Shown: positions 6,462 through 14,932, counted from the stretch's first letter. The stretch is 27,973 nucleotides of DNA from Bacillota bacterium (GCA_023431385.1 JAEYWA010000273.1:1-27973), one strand, 5' to 3'. The notes: generated by a model not told the origin, from the letters alone. Program-made: numbers and translations.

Positions 6462-7433
6462 TTATGTTTCTGTACGCATTACGCTATTTGATCTGCTTTT
6501 AATCAGCAGTGTAAGAACAGTAGCGATAACCAGTACGGCCGTAACAGCCAGACCGCCCTCCAGTCCAAATTCCCCTCCGTTTATTAATATATTTGAATTA
6601 TTAGATTCAAAGGAAAAAACGGTAGCATTAATTTTGATACCGCTGACAGCGATTCCAAAAACATTGCCCTGTACGAAATTCCACACTGAATGAATTGCGC
6701 ACACTCCCCATATATTCTCTGTGCAAAGCATATATACCGAAGCAAAAATGCCAAACAAAGCAAGGTTTATTAATGGCAGAATTGAAATTCCGTTGTTGAA
6801 TATATGCATTAGCGCAAACAGTACAGAATTAAGCAAAATTGCAATTATCACTGATTTTTTTGCAGCCAGAGAAACCATAAAATAACCTCTTAGTATTACT
6901 TCCTCACTCATTCCCTGACACAGGAAGCCCAGGAAAAAAACCAGAACCATGCCGATATTGCTGCCCAGTACCAGCCCTTTGTACTCAAGTGTCCCGGTTA
7001 ACCAGCAAATCAGAACTCCAGCCCCAAACATAAGCGCTCCCACAAGCAGACCTGTCAGATAGTTTGAAACTGCTTTTCTCTTTGTAAAACCCATTGAGAA
7101 AAGGCTGCGCTTTTCAATGAATCTGCAGTATATAATGGCTAATGTGGTTGCAATAACAGTACAGAACAACATTAAAATGTTCACCCAATCCCCACTCATC
7201 AATTGACTGGCATATTCCTGATTTTTTGCAGGATCAGTCAAATCAGCAGTACCGTTTGTCATGTCCGATACTACTTTAACAATGGTTCCAATAAAAAGCG
7301 GCAGACCGGCTGCTATCTGAGTGACTATAAATACAGCAACAAAAACCAGTACCTGTACTATAATATTGGGTTTGAAGCGAGCCTTTTCGGCCTCAACAAT
7401 AAAAGCCGGTTTGTTTCTAAGTAGATCTAACAT
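6462..7433 (-). CDS. CPBP family intramembrane metalloprotease homologue, 323 aa
   Basis: A polytopic membrane protein of the CPBP (CAAX protease and bacteriocin-processing, Abi) family. Conserved motifs are the EExxxR box (E177, E178, R182 in SEEVILR), H210 in FALMH, and HSVWN with H248 and N252. About eight hydrophobic segments are visible, beginning near residue 26. Members cleave within the membrane or act in bacteriocin maturation or immunity; many have unknown substrates. All catalytic residues are present, so it could be active. The start at 7433 has GGAGG 5 bases upstream; the in-frame ATG at 7445 lies ahead of that site. The gene follows the SecA2-like gene by only 13 bases and ends the six-gene run, so it may process or protect against a substrate handled by that machinery. 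Confidence 0.88.
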   Translation of the reverse strand: MLDLLRNKPAFIVEAEKARFKPNIIVQVLVFVAVFIVTQIAAGLPLFIGTIVKVVSDMTNGTADLTDPAKNQEYASQLMSGDWVNILMLFCTVIATTLAIIYCRFIEKRSLFSMGFTKRKAVSNYLTGLLVGALMFGAGVLICWLTGTLEYKGLVLGSNIGMVLVFFLGFLCQGMSEEVILRGYFMVSLAAKKSVIIAILLNSVLFALMHIFNNGISILPLINLALFGIFASVYMLCTENIWGVCAIHSVWNFVQGNVFGIAVSGIKINATVFSFESNNSNILINGGEFGLEGGLAVTAVLVIATVLTLLIKSRSNSVMRTET

Positions 7434-7446
7434 AATGACCTCCATT

Positions 7447-9786
7447 TTATAATAAATTTATAACTTTCATATTGTCATTGATTATATAGGTCCAGGAGGC
7501 AGTGGGAGTGCCAAAGCCCCTTTTCGACAGCTCGCTCTCACTGATACCGAAATCCATATACTCAAGTTCTGCCAATATTCCATCTTCCATTCGGTTCATC
7601 ATAGAATCAAATTCCTGTATAACCAGTTTCCGATATTCATCCACAGGAACTTTCCTGGTAGCTCTCACCAAATGAATACCCTCCTGCGCACTTTCACAAT
7701 ATTCGAGAAAATCATACCAACACTCATCAAAATAATGAATTGCAGTCCTTCTAGAAACAAGATCAACATGATGTGAACCATAAAGGTCTGAAAGTTTCAA
7801 ATATAAGTCAGGCCTTTTCTGCGCAAGCAGTGACGAGACCGTTTCATACAGCAGTTCATTCCGCTTTTCAGCAAATACTCTTCTTTGATACTCCAACAGC
7901 AGAGAGTATTTTCCAAGGCTTTTGCGTATATCAAAATTCTGTCCGTTAATAACCCTTTGTATATGGTTTATCAAGGAATTAAGCCTGCTGTCCGTTATTT
8001 TTTCTTCCTGCCTCAAACATTGATATTTTATCGGTAATACTTTTTTTATTTCAAACCTTGAAAGGAGTTCATCTTCAAGGCTTATAAAAAACCTTGAGGC
8101 TCCGGGGTCCCCCTGTCTTCCCGCACGTCCTCTGAGCTGATTGTCAATTCTGACACATTCGTTTTTATTGGTTCCTATTACATATAAGCCTCCCAGTGCC
8201 ATAACCTTTAAAGTTTCATCGGATTCAGGATTCCCATCTCCAAGCTTTATGTCGACACCTCTCCCTGCCATATTGGTTGAAACGGTAACTGCTCCCAATC
8301 TCCCAGCGTTTGCAATAGTTTCAGCCTCCCCTGCATCATTTTTGGCATTCAGAACAACGCATTTAATACTATTCTCCTTTAGCCTTTGTGACAGCCTTTC
8401 CGACTCTTCAATACTTGATGTCCCTATAAGAATTGGCCGGCCGGAGCTGTGAACCTCTGCAATCTCTTTTATTAATGCGTTATCCTTGGCCTCGCGATGG
8501 GTAAAAACCTCATCTGGATAATCTATACGAATACATTCTTTATGAGGTTTGACAATATAGACTCTCCTATTGTAGGTATCTAGAAATTCCTCTTCCGAGG
8601 ATTGAGCAGTTGCAGTCATTCCAGCCATTTCAGGATACAGGCTTATAAAATTCTGTATTGTTATTTTTCCGAGAATTCTACTGTTCGGAGTATTGTCAAT
8701 ACCCTCCAAGGCCTCCGCAGCCATTTGCAGGCCATCATGCCATTTTCTTCTATCTGCAACTCTTCCGGTGAATTCATCAACTATCTCAATCCTACCATTT
8801 CTGACAATATAATCAACATCTCTCTTCAACAGAATTTTTGCATGTAGTAGATTGTTTATAAAGGTAAGAAGTTCCAAGTTGTCCTTGTAAAGATTTCCAC
8901 AATCTAATTCTCTTTCTACAGTGCTTATTCCTGCATCCGTTAAATAAACATTTCTTTTGTTTTCATCAGTTTGATAATGCTTCCCGGGTACTAATCCACT
9001 AACAATCTGCACCAGTTTTTTATCTATTGTCCGGTATTGACTGCTATACTTTCCTGCGATAACCAGAGGTACTCTTGCTTCATCTATCAGTATGGAATCC
9101 GCCTCATCCACAATTACATAATTAAATTGACGTTGAACAAGGTCAGTTTCACTGTATACAAGAGTATCCCTCAGAAAGTCAAAGCCCGCTTCTTTAGGTG
9201 TCATATAGGTTATATCCGCCTCATATGCAGCCTTTCGCTTTTCAGCCGGTAAACATTCCTGAATATACTCAACACTTAATCCCCATGCGGAATAAATATT
9301 TTTCATCCACAACGCATCTCTTTTAGCCAGATAATCATTAAAGGTTAATACGTGTACACCTTTCCCGACAAGTGCATTCATTACAACAGGGAAAACAGCA
9401 GCCATTGTTTTCCCCTCTCCAGTGGTCAGATCGGCTATGTTCCCGAAATGCATTGCTATTCCAGAAAGAAGTTGAGAGTCATAGGCTATCTGGTTAAATT
9501 CTCGCCGGCACAATTCCTTGGTAATGGCATAACATTCAGGGAGGAAGGTTTCTGTAAAACTATCTTCCCTCAGGAGCCGGTTAAGTGATTTATTATTTAA
9601 ATTTGAATATTTCCGTTCTTTTGATGAAATCCAACTGTAAAACCTTTCCTTGTAAGCCTTCAGGTGGTTTTCAAGCTGTGCATAGGTAATACCTGTAAAA
9701 TCGAGTAAATTTATTTCCTCTAGAATTTTTATATATGAAGAATACTCCGACGGCTCAGCCATCCTTTTTAATATTTTTTTTAACAT
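7447..9786 (-). CDS. secA2: SecA2-like accessory translocase ATPase, 779 aa
   Basis: SecA-type motor that would push proteins through SecYEG. The order is an N-terminal region, then Walker A TTGEGKT (121-127), FNDYLAKRDA, GFDFLRD, Walker B VDEADSILIDEAR (226-238), MAGMTATA (387-394), NMAGRGVDIKLG (505-516) and QLRGRAGRQGDPG (550-562). It differs from housekeeping SecA: Walker B reads DEAD not DEVD, TNNEFGFDYLRDN is MTPKEAGFDFLRDT, and GLHQAIEAKE is GLQMAAEALE. It lacks the C-terminal linker and zinc-binding SEC-C motif, ending shortly after ASWTYIINDN, an ending I associate from memory with accessory SecA2. It is therefore a complete but divergent paralogue. GGAGG lies 4 bases before the ATG. 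No accessory SecY2 is nearby, so it probably uses the general SecYEG channel. Confidence 0.88.
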   Translation of the reverse strand: MLKKILKRMAEPSEYSSYIKILEEINLLDFTGITYAQLENHLKAYKERFYSWISSKERKYSNLNNKSLNRLLREDSFTETFLPECYAITKELCRREFNQIAYDSQLLSGIAMHFGNIADLTTGEGKTMAAVFPVVMNALVGKGVHVLTFNDYLAKRDALWMKNIYSAWGLSVEYIQECLPAEKRKAAYEADITYMTPKEAGFDFLRDTLVYSETDLVQRQFNYVIVDEADSILIDEARVPLVIAGKYSSQYRTIDKKLVQIVSGLVPGKHYQTDENKRNVYLTDAGISTVERELDCGNLYKDNLELLTFINNLLHAKILLKRDVDYIVRNGRIEIVDEFTGRVADRRKWHDGLQMAAEALEGIDNTPNSRILGKITIQNFISLYPEMAGMTATAQSSEEEFLDTYNRRVYIVKPHKECIRIDYPDEVFTHREAKDNALIKEIAEVHSSGRPILIGTSSIEESERLSQRLKENSIKCVVLNAKNDAGEAETIANAGRLGAVTVSTNMAGRGVDIKLGDGNPESDETLKVMALGGLYVIGTNKNECVRIDNQLRGRAGRQGDPGASRFFISLEDELLSRFEIKKVLPIKYQCLRQEEKITDSRLNSLINHIQRVINGQNFDIRKSLGKYSLLLEYQRRVFAEKRNELLYETVSSLLAQKRPDLYLKLSDLYGSHHVDLVSRRTAIHYFDECWYDFLEYCESAQEGIHLVRATRKVPVDEYRKLVIQEFDSMMNRMEDGILAELEYMDFGISESELSKRGFGTPTASWTYIINDNMKVINLL

Positions 9787-9812
9787 AAAGCCTCCTATAT
9801 TTGATCAACTTT

Positions 9813-10061
9813 TTATCGCTCTATCAAACACAGAAAGCCCGGATCTTTAATAGCTTTATATATTGTAATTATTTGAAGATTACGTCGTCCCAGGATGTCC
9901 AGGTCAATCGAAAGATGACCTGAGATAATTTTGCAGCACAATGCAAGCGCTCCGATATTTATAAAACACAGGAGCGCAGCACTGAATATTTCTAACTGCT
10001 CAGTAATAGGAATTTGTATTAAATTTGACAAAAAGAGCAATAAATAATTTGTTATAATCAT
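9813..10061 (-). CDS. Unknown small membrane protein, 82 aa
   Basis: No family recognised. The N-terminus (residues 3-18) and residues 25-47 are hydrophobic and look like one or two membrane segments; the rest is amphipathic with a charged tail ending DPGFLCLIER. There are four Cys, two adjacent at the end of the second hydrophobic segment. The gene looks real: AAGGA lies 8 bases upstream of the ATG, it follows the permease stop by 21 bases, and the SecA2-like gene starts 26 bases after its stop. Being sandwiched between an ABC permease and a SecA paralogue suggests it is either an accessory subunit, a small substrate, or an immunity-type peptide. It has no obvious leader/double-Gly site. Confidence 0.6.
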   Translation of the reverse strand: MIITNYLLLFLSNLIQIPITEQLEIFSAALLCFINIGALALCCKIISGHLSIDLDILGRRNLQIITIYKAIKDPGFLCLIER

Positions 10062-10082
10062 TTATATTTTCCTTAATACTGA

Positions 10083-11627
10083 TTACTTAATGTCACGCCT
10101 GTTAAAAGAATCTAATCCAATATATATCATACAGATCAGCAATACTGCAACATAAACCAGTGAAAAACTCAAAGAGTTAAGTTCTGATGCTGGCGTACCG
10201 CCCGATATTCTGGCTGCAATATCATTTGGGAAGATTTTTGTTGTAAGATTCAAATTATTAAAAGGTATGAATCTTAGCCATTCGCCCTTGAAAAACTGCA
10301 TTATAATTGCATTCGCAGTGTTTCCGATAAAGTACACCGCTATTGTCAAGGCAACCGAAACAGCTGTATTTCTTGTTAATATGGAAAGCATAAATGCAAA
10401 GGTCATGTATACTAAGACCACTATAAAATCAGTACATAATCTACCCAGTTGATAAATGTGGAAGTTTAATTCATAAGCTATTCCGTCTGACGCATATACA
10501 TACGGTAGCCCTGCCTCAAAGCCAAAGAAAATTCCGCTGGCAAGTAATGAGAATATGTAAGCAATTAACGCAGCAACAATACCTGCTGAAAGAAGAGAAA
10601 AATATTTTGCCGCAAATATCTTCCATCGTTTTGTAGGAGATATTATCAAAGATTTGATTGAGCCCGTTGACATTTCACTCGAAACACTTCCTCCAGCTAA
10701 AATCATGATTAGTATAACAATCATAAAATTTCCAATGTTAAGCATAAACGGAATTACTTCCGAGGCCATGTCATTACCTTTTCTATCATCAGGATTATTC
10801 GTTAAAAGACCTTTACTGAAATTGTGCTCTATAACCGTAATCATATCTTTTATTTCCTGGCGGGAATCGGGAGTTAAGGGCTTTAAATTCTGTGAGTCAC
10901 CCGTGTAATCCAGGTCTTTGAGTAATGATAGTTTTGCTTTCTCGAGTATATAGATATATTTAAAGGCATTTCCATCAACAGCTTTTCCATCTACTTCACC
11001 GGTTATATTATATTTTTGTTTTAACTCATTTGAATCAAGATATATCTTCTTTTCCTCTTCAGACAGTGTTGGATTATTATTGGTTTCTCTATTTAAAAAA
11101 GCTACATATTCTTTAAAATCCTTGTTATTAATTACACTTTCAAGGGCAGTAATATCTGCTTCGGCATTTACAAGCTGAATTTTTTGCTGGTCTGTCAATT
11201 GCTCGGGTACAACTGCTTTTAGCTGGTCAGCAGTATCCTTTAAATTAAACATTTTCTTAATAGCTTGAGCACGATAGCTTTCAGAATATATTGCTATATT
11301 ACTGTCAATTGAATACTGAAGCATATCTACCCGGTTCTGTACCAATTTTTCTTCAAGCTGGAGTTTTGCCTTTTCCTCCGGAGATGCGGTAGCTTTTTTA
11401 TCCTGAATATTAATTACTTTGATTTTCGCATCCTCCAACTGCCTCTTAACTTCTTCTTTTTGATATTGTTCTGAATAGTCGTCATTACTATTTAAATCGC
11501 TCTGATATTTTACCAGGGCACCAAATGCAAATATAATCACGACCATGATGACAAGAAGTACTATTATACTTATTTTTTTTGAGGTCTTTATCATTTCATT
11601 TGTATAAAGAGCAAATAATTTACGCAA
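10083..11627 (-). CDS. ABC-2 type transporter permease, 514 aa
   Basis: Membrane subunit of an ABC transporter. One segment lies near residues 19-41, followed by a large, charged, coiled-coil-rich loop of about 240 residues (Glu/Lys/Gln-rich, likely extracytoplasmic), then about five more segments toward the C-terminus. The loop FLNIGNFMI/MILAGGSVSSEM with GSIKSLIISPTKRW is typical of ABC-2 (NatB/bacitracin-type) permeases. The frame is open to 11669, but I prefer a TTG start at 11627: GGAGG lies 8 bases upstream and the protein then begins MRKLFALYTNEMIK, a normal permease N-terminus. The gene overlaps the end of the ATPase gene by 8 bases, so translation is coupled. Substrate unknown; export of a drug, peptide, lipid or ion is possible. 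Confidence 0.85.
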   Translation of the reverse strand: MRKLFALYTNEMIKTSKKISIIVLLVIMVVIIFAFGALVKYQSDLNSNDDYSEQYQKEEVKRQLEDAKIKVINIQDKKATASPEEKAKLQLEEKLVQNRVDMLQYSIDSNIAIYSESYRAQAIKKMFNLKDTADQLKAVVPEQLTDQQKIQLVNAEADITALESVINNKDFKEYVAFLNRETNNNPTLSEEEKKIYLDSNELKQKYNITGEVDGKAVDGNAFKYIYILEKAKLSLLKDLDYTGDSQNLKPLTPDSRQEIKDMITVIEHNFSKGLLTNNPDDRKGNDMASEVIPFMLNIGNFMIVILIMILAGGSVSSEMSTGSIKSLIISPTKRWKIFAAKYFSLLSAGIVAALIAYIFSLLASGIFFGFEAGLPYVYASDGIAYELNFHIYQLGRLCTDFIVVLVYMTFAFMLSILTRNTAVSVALTIAVYFIGNTANAIIMQFFKGEWLRFIPFNNLNLTTKIFPNDIAARISGGTPASELNSLSFSLVYVAVLLICMIYIGLDSFNRRDIK

Positions 11628-12543
11628 TGTGGTTTCCTCCTCCCGTAATATCCATAAAGGCATCCTCAAGAGAATTTTCTATTTTTGTAATACCTGACAC
11701 TGCAACTCCCTGAGTTGCAAGAAGAGTTGTTATATCGGAAACCATATCTCCTTCGGCTTCAATATCTATATGTTGTTCAGTCGAATCCTTAATTGCAGAC
11801 CCATACTTTGGTTCAAGCAGTACCAGAGCCTTTGACATTGGCTTGACGGTATAACGGTATACCGTTCCCGAAGCTTGAGACAGTAATTCTTTAACAGTTT
11901 TTACCCCCAATACCTTCCCTTGATTTATGATTGCTACTCTGTCACACATCAGTTCCATTTCAGACATTAAATGACTGGAGACAAACACTGCAACATTTTG
12001 CTCATGTGCCAGTTTTTTCAGTATGTCACGAAGTTCTTTAATTCCTGCCGGATCCAAGCCATTTGTAGGTTCATCCAGAATCAGCAGCTTAGGCTTATGT
12101 AACAGCGCTTGAGCCAGCCCGCACCGCTGCTTCATACCCAGAGAGTACTTTTTTACCTTTTCCTTAATACGATTTTCCATTCCAACGAGATTTACCACCT
12201 CATCAATTCTTTCTTTTGACACTCCATCGTGTAACCTGGCGTACATCCTGAGGTTTGTCAAACCACTTAAATCCTTGTACATTTCGGGATTCTCAACTAT
12301 TCCTCCAATATAGGACATAGCTTTTTCATAGTCTTTTTTTACATTATAATTGTTTATATATATGTCACCGGAATCCTTTGCTAGAAAACCCATAATCATT
12401 TTAATTGTTGTTGTCTTTCCTGCTCCGTTGGGTCCTAAAAAACCAAACACCTCTCCAGCATAAATCTCAAAGGAGAGATTGTCTATTATCTTTTTCTTAC
12501 CAAAGGATTTACTTATATTTGTCAATCTAAGAACTGTCTCCAT
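11620..12543 (-). CDS. ABC transporter ATP-binding protein, 307 aa
   Basis: Cytoplasmic ATPase subunit pairing with the adjacent ABC-2 permease. Walker A GPNGAGKTT (37-45), the signature YSLGMKQR (133-140), Walker B LLILDEP (153-159) with NGLDP, and the H-loop region FVSSHLMSEME are all intact. The C-terminal ~90 residues form the extra domain seen in BcrA/NatA-like exporters. The ATG at 12543 has AAGGGA about 13 bases upstream, a rather long spacing. The gene follows the anchored protein by 44 bases and overlaps the permease start by 8, so the three are one unit. Such pairs often confer self-protection or bacteriocin immunity, but no substrate is indicated by sequence. Confidence 0.93.
   Translation of the reverse strand: METVLRLTNISKSFGKKKIIDNLSFEIYAGEVFGFLGPNGAGKTTTIKMIMGFLAKDSGDIYINNYNVKKDYEKAMSYIGGIVENPEMYKDLSGLTNLRMYARLHDGVSKERIDEVVNLVGMENRIKEKVKKYSLGMKQRCGLAQALLHKPKLLILDEPTNGLDPAGIKELRDILKKLAHEQNVAVFVSSHLMSEMELMCDRVAIINQGKVLGVKTVKELLSQASGTVYRYTVKPMSKALVLLEPKYGSAIKDSTEQHIDIEAEGDMVSDITTLLATQGVAVSGITKIENSLEDAFMDITGGGNHIA
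11636..11644 (-). promoter_or_regulatory. Strong RBS deciding a TTG start
   Basis: On the minus strand GGGAGGAGG (11644-11636) lies inside the end of the ATPase gene, 8 bases before TTG at 11627. No ATG in the permease frame has a comparable site, which supports a TTG start. Confidence 0.6.
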
Positions 12544-12587
12544 TAAATTCAGTCATTCCCTTCTATTTTTAAGTTATTTCAATACTC

Positions 12588-13184
12588 TTAGTAATTCGCA
12601 CTTTCACCAGTATTCACAGGCACAGGGTCTAGTAGGTCTGCATAAACTATTTTCCATTTTCCTTGGACTTTCTTCAGGGTTATGGTATCTGTAGTTTGAG
12701 AAGATATATGTTCCCTTTCTCCACCAGGAATATAAGGATTTAGCCTATCCATTACAGTATTTGTCAACAAGTTAACTGTTACAGTGTTTCCATTGAAAAC
12801 GATGCTCTTAAAATCAACAATCTCTTTTTCATATTTGTAAATTACTCCGATGCCCTTGGCCTGCTTTTTGAGTTCTTCTTTGTTTCGTACCAGTACATAC
12901 TTGTAGGACTCTTCGTTATTTGTATAAAAAGTCTTAATCTCATTGTTCATAGCTTCAATAACCTTGTTTAACTCAGTTTCTGAAATAATAAGTTTATCCT
13001 TCAAATATTCTTGGGGTAGTTTCCTGTAGTTTGCCGCAGTATTGATATATTTCCTGCACACCTCGTTAATCAAGGGTTTTTCCCGTGTCTGGCCTGCTGA
13101 TAAAGTTATAAGATAAATGGCTATTCCTACTACGACAGCCACAAGTAAAATCAATCCCCGATTGATTTTTGATATGAATTTCAT
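12588..13184 (-). CDS. Membrane-anchored extracytoplasmic protein, 198 aa
   Basis: Family not recognised. A positively charged N-terminus is followed by one membrane anchor at about residues 9-29, and the remaining ~165 residues lie outside the membrane. The C-terminal half (VTVNLLTNTVMD, TDTITLKKVQGKWKIVY) has the strand pattern of an NTF2-like or DUF4878-type lipoprotein domain. No lipobox Cys is present. AGGAGG lies 7 bases before the ATG. It is the first gene of the six-gene run and probably sits on the outer face of the membrane beside the ABC transporter. It could be a binding or accessory subunit, or unrelated to the SecA2-like gene further along. Confidence 0.6.
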   Translation of the reverse strand: MKFISKINRGLILLVAVVVGIAIYLITLSAGQTREKPLINEVCRKYINTAANYRKLPQEYLKDKLIISETELNKVIEAMNNEIKTFYTNNEESYKYVLVRNKEELKKQAKGIGVIYKYEKEIVDFKSIVFNGNTVTVNLLTNTVMDRLNPYIPGGEREHISSQTTDTITLKKVQGKWKIVYADLLDPVPVNTGESANY

Positions 13185-13548
13185 TGACTCTCCTCCTAAT
13201 CTTAGCAGCTAATCTATAATGTTGTACCAAATTTATTTTACGCATTTACTTCGATAAAGTCTTAAAGTATAGTAAAATTCGATATTTAATGATTAGTTTA
13301 AGGGAAATCTTGGACTTTGAAAAACTGAAAAGTTCGGTAGAAGTTGAACCTTGCGCTGATCTCAGATATAATACTAAATGTAGCAAGCTTATATAAATTA
13401 GTGATATTACATAATTGATACCATTTTAATTAAATCTCCATTTTGCTTAACATTGCAACTATTGGTTGACAAGAAATACAGTCCTATTGTTAGAATGCAA
13501 CTGCCGATTTTGATACTATATATTCATCAAAATCAAGGAGGAAATAAC
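13185..13548. other. Intergenic region between ABC/SecA2 operon and Xre remnant
   Basis: This stretch holds the start region of the minus-strand operon, including an 11-base palindrome TTAGCAGCTAA (13202-13212). It also holds a good plus-strand promoter (13344-13372) and a TTGACA at about 13464 whose best -10 (TAGAAT) is 19 bases away. No convincing minus-strand sigma-A promoter was found, so the operon may use another sigma factor or an activator. Confidence 0.5.
13344..13372 (+). promoter_or_regulatory. Strong sigma-A-like promoter upstream of Xre remnant
   Basis: -35 TTGAAC (13344-13349) and a perfect -10 TATAAT (13367-13372) are spaced by 17 bases. The transcript would start near 13379, about 170 bases ahead of the truncated HTH reading frame, and would run to the terminator at 13737. 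Confidence 0.6.
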
Positions 13549-13683
13549 ATGGATTTATCAGAGAAAATTTTAAAGTTAAGAAAAGTGAACAACTTGTCAC
13601 AAGAACAACTGGCAGAGCAACTGGATGTTTCAATAGTATTGTTTGTAGGCGTAGAGTTAAAAGAATATTATACTTTTATGTAG
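13549..13683 (+). pseudogene. Truncated Xre-family HTH regulator
   Basis: The ATG at 13549 has AAGGAGG upstream at ideal spacing. The frame begins MDLSEKILKLRKVNN and LSQEQLAEQLDVS, the classic first two helices of a Cro/C1-type HTH. A normal protein would continue with RQ(A/T)xSKWE; here the sequence changes abruptly to IVLFVGVELKEYYTFM and stops after 44 codons, so the recognition helix is missing. Expression signals are intact while the protein is broken, which fits a recent internal deletion. I saw no remainder of the gene downstream before the terminator. A functional micro-protein is possible but unlikely. Confidence 0.7.
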
Positions 13684-13736
13684 CCTGAATTGAACACTAT
13701 TTAGCATTTTGAGTCTACTCCTAAGAATTAAAACCA

Positions 13737-13788
13737 AAAGAGCAGTATGCCTAATTATTCTATCCGAAGCATACTGCTCTTTATTTTT
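13737..13788. terminator. Bidirectional terminator of gal operon and Xre remnant
   Basis: Perfect 14-bp arms AAAGAGCAGTATGC (13737-13750) and GCATACTGCTCTTT (13769-13782) enclose an 18-base loop. ATTTTTTG follows on the plus strand, and TTGGTTTTAATT follows on the minus strand. Confidence 0.9.
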
Positions 13789-13864
13789 TGAGTTTCAACT
13801 TTTGTGTAAATAGAGTAGATTGATGTTGAATATTGATAAAATAATTTAGCCGAAGAGTAATAAA

Positions 13865-14851
13865 TTATTCCTCATACCCGCTTGGATGAGATGAATGCCA
13901 CTTCCATGCAGTCTCAATGATTTTACTTAAATCATTGTATTTTGGTTTCCAACCAAGAATATCAATGGCCTTTTCAGCTGAAGCTACCAGTGTATCAGGA
14001 TCTCCCGGTCTTCTTGGAGCATCTGTTGCCTTTATGGTTCTACCGGTAACTTTTCTTGCAACCTCAACCACCTCTCTGTTCGAAAAACCTTTTCCGTTGC
14101 CGAGATTGAACACATCACTATCCTCACCCCTTCTCAGGTTTTTAAGTGCCAGAACATGTGCCTGCGCCAGATCGGATACATGTATATAGTCTCTTACACA
14201 AGTTCCGTCAGGTGTGTTGTAGTCATTTCCGAAAAGCTTGATTTCCTCTCTCTTGCCCTGAGCCACCTGAAGAATTATGGGAATAAGATGTGATTCTGGA
14301 TTGTGCGCCTCCCCTATATTGCCGCTGACATGTGCGCCACAGGCATTGAAATATCTGAGTACAGCATGCTTGATACCGTATGCTCCATCGGCCCATTTCA
14401 GAATTTTTTCAACAGTAAGCTTTGTTTCACCGTATGGGTTGATGGGCGCTGTTTTGTCACTTTCCTTTATGGGGATATTTTCTGGTATCCCATATGTGGC
14501 AGCTGTTGATGAAAATACAATTTTATTTACTCCGGCTTCCTGCATAGCTGTCAATAAGTTTAACGAGGCAATAACATTATTATTGTAATACTTCAAAGGA
14601 TTTGCCACACTCTCTCCAACCTCAATGTAGGCTGCAAAGTGAATAACGGCTTCTATTTCATTTTCCTTGAATACCTTTCTTATTTCATCAATATTCCGTA
14701 AATCAGCCTGAATAAATTTGCCTCCCAATACAGCCTCTCTATGGCCCTTTTCAAGATTATCGAGAACAATAACTTCTTCATTGGCGTCCAGAAGCTCCGC
14801 TACCGTATGACTTCCAATATATCCGGCTCCTCCTGTTACTAACACTGCCAT
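13865..14851 (-). CDS. galE: UDP-glucose 4-epimerase, 328 aa
   Basis: Interconverts UDP-galactose and UDP-glucose, the last step of the Leloir pathway. An extended SDR with NAD-binding GGAGYIG (7-13), D31 after the second strand for NAD, and the catalytic YxxxK (Y140, K144 in NPYGETK) after the STAATYG segment. Length matches the family. The ATG at 14851 has GGAGG 8 bases upstream; the longer frame to 14902 has no site and no family similarity. It is the third gene of galT-galK-galE, 81 bases after galK, with a strong terminator 77 bases beyond the stop. It also supplies UDP-galactose for cell-surface glycans. Confidence 0.96.
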   Translation of the reverse strand: MAVLVTGGAGYIGSHTVAELLDANEEVIVLDNLEKGHREAVLGGKFIQADLRNIDEIRKVFKENEIEAVIHFAAYIEVGESVANPLKYYNNNVIASLNLLTAMQEAGVNKIVFSSTAATYGIPENIPIKESDKTAPINPYGETKLTVEKILKWADGAYGIKHAVLRYFNACGAHVSGNIGEAHNPESHLIPIILQVAQGKREEIKLFGNDYNTPDGTCVRDYIHVSDLAQAHVLALKNLRRGEDSDVFNLGNGKGFSNREVVEVARKVTGRTIKATDAPRRPGDPDTLVASAEKAIDILGWKPKYNDLSKIIETAWKWHSSHPSGYEE

Positions 14852-14932
14852 AATAATATCCTCCAGTCTACTATTTATAAAACCTTTTATTAGCCGCACC
14901 ATTCCTAAGTGATTAATGAAGGGGGCACTAAT

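Noticed and set aside
7447..9786. Housekeeping secA
   Set aside because: It lacks the SEC-C zinc region, is shorter, and has altered motor motifs; an accessory SecA2 is a better fit.
13464..13495. TTGACA with TAGAAT as a promoter for the Xre remnant
   Set aside because: Spacing is 19 bases, poor for sigma-A; the upstream TTGAAC-17-TATAAT pair is better.
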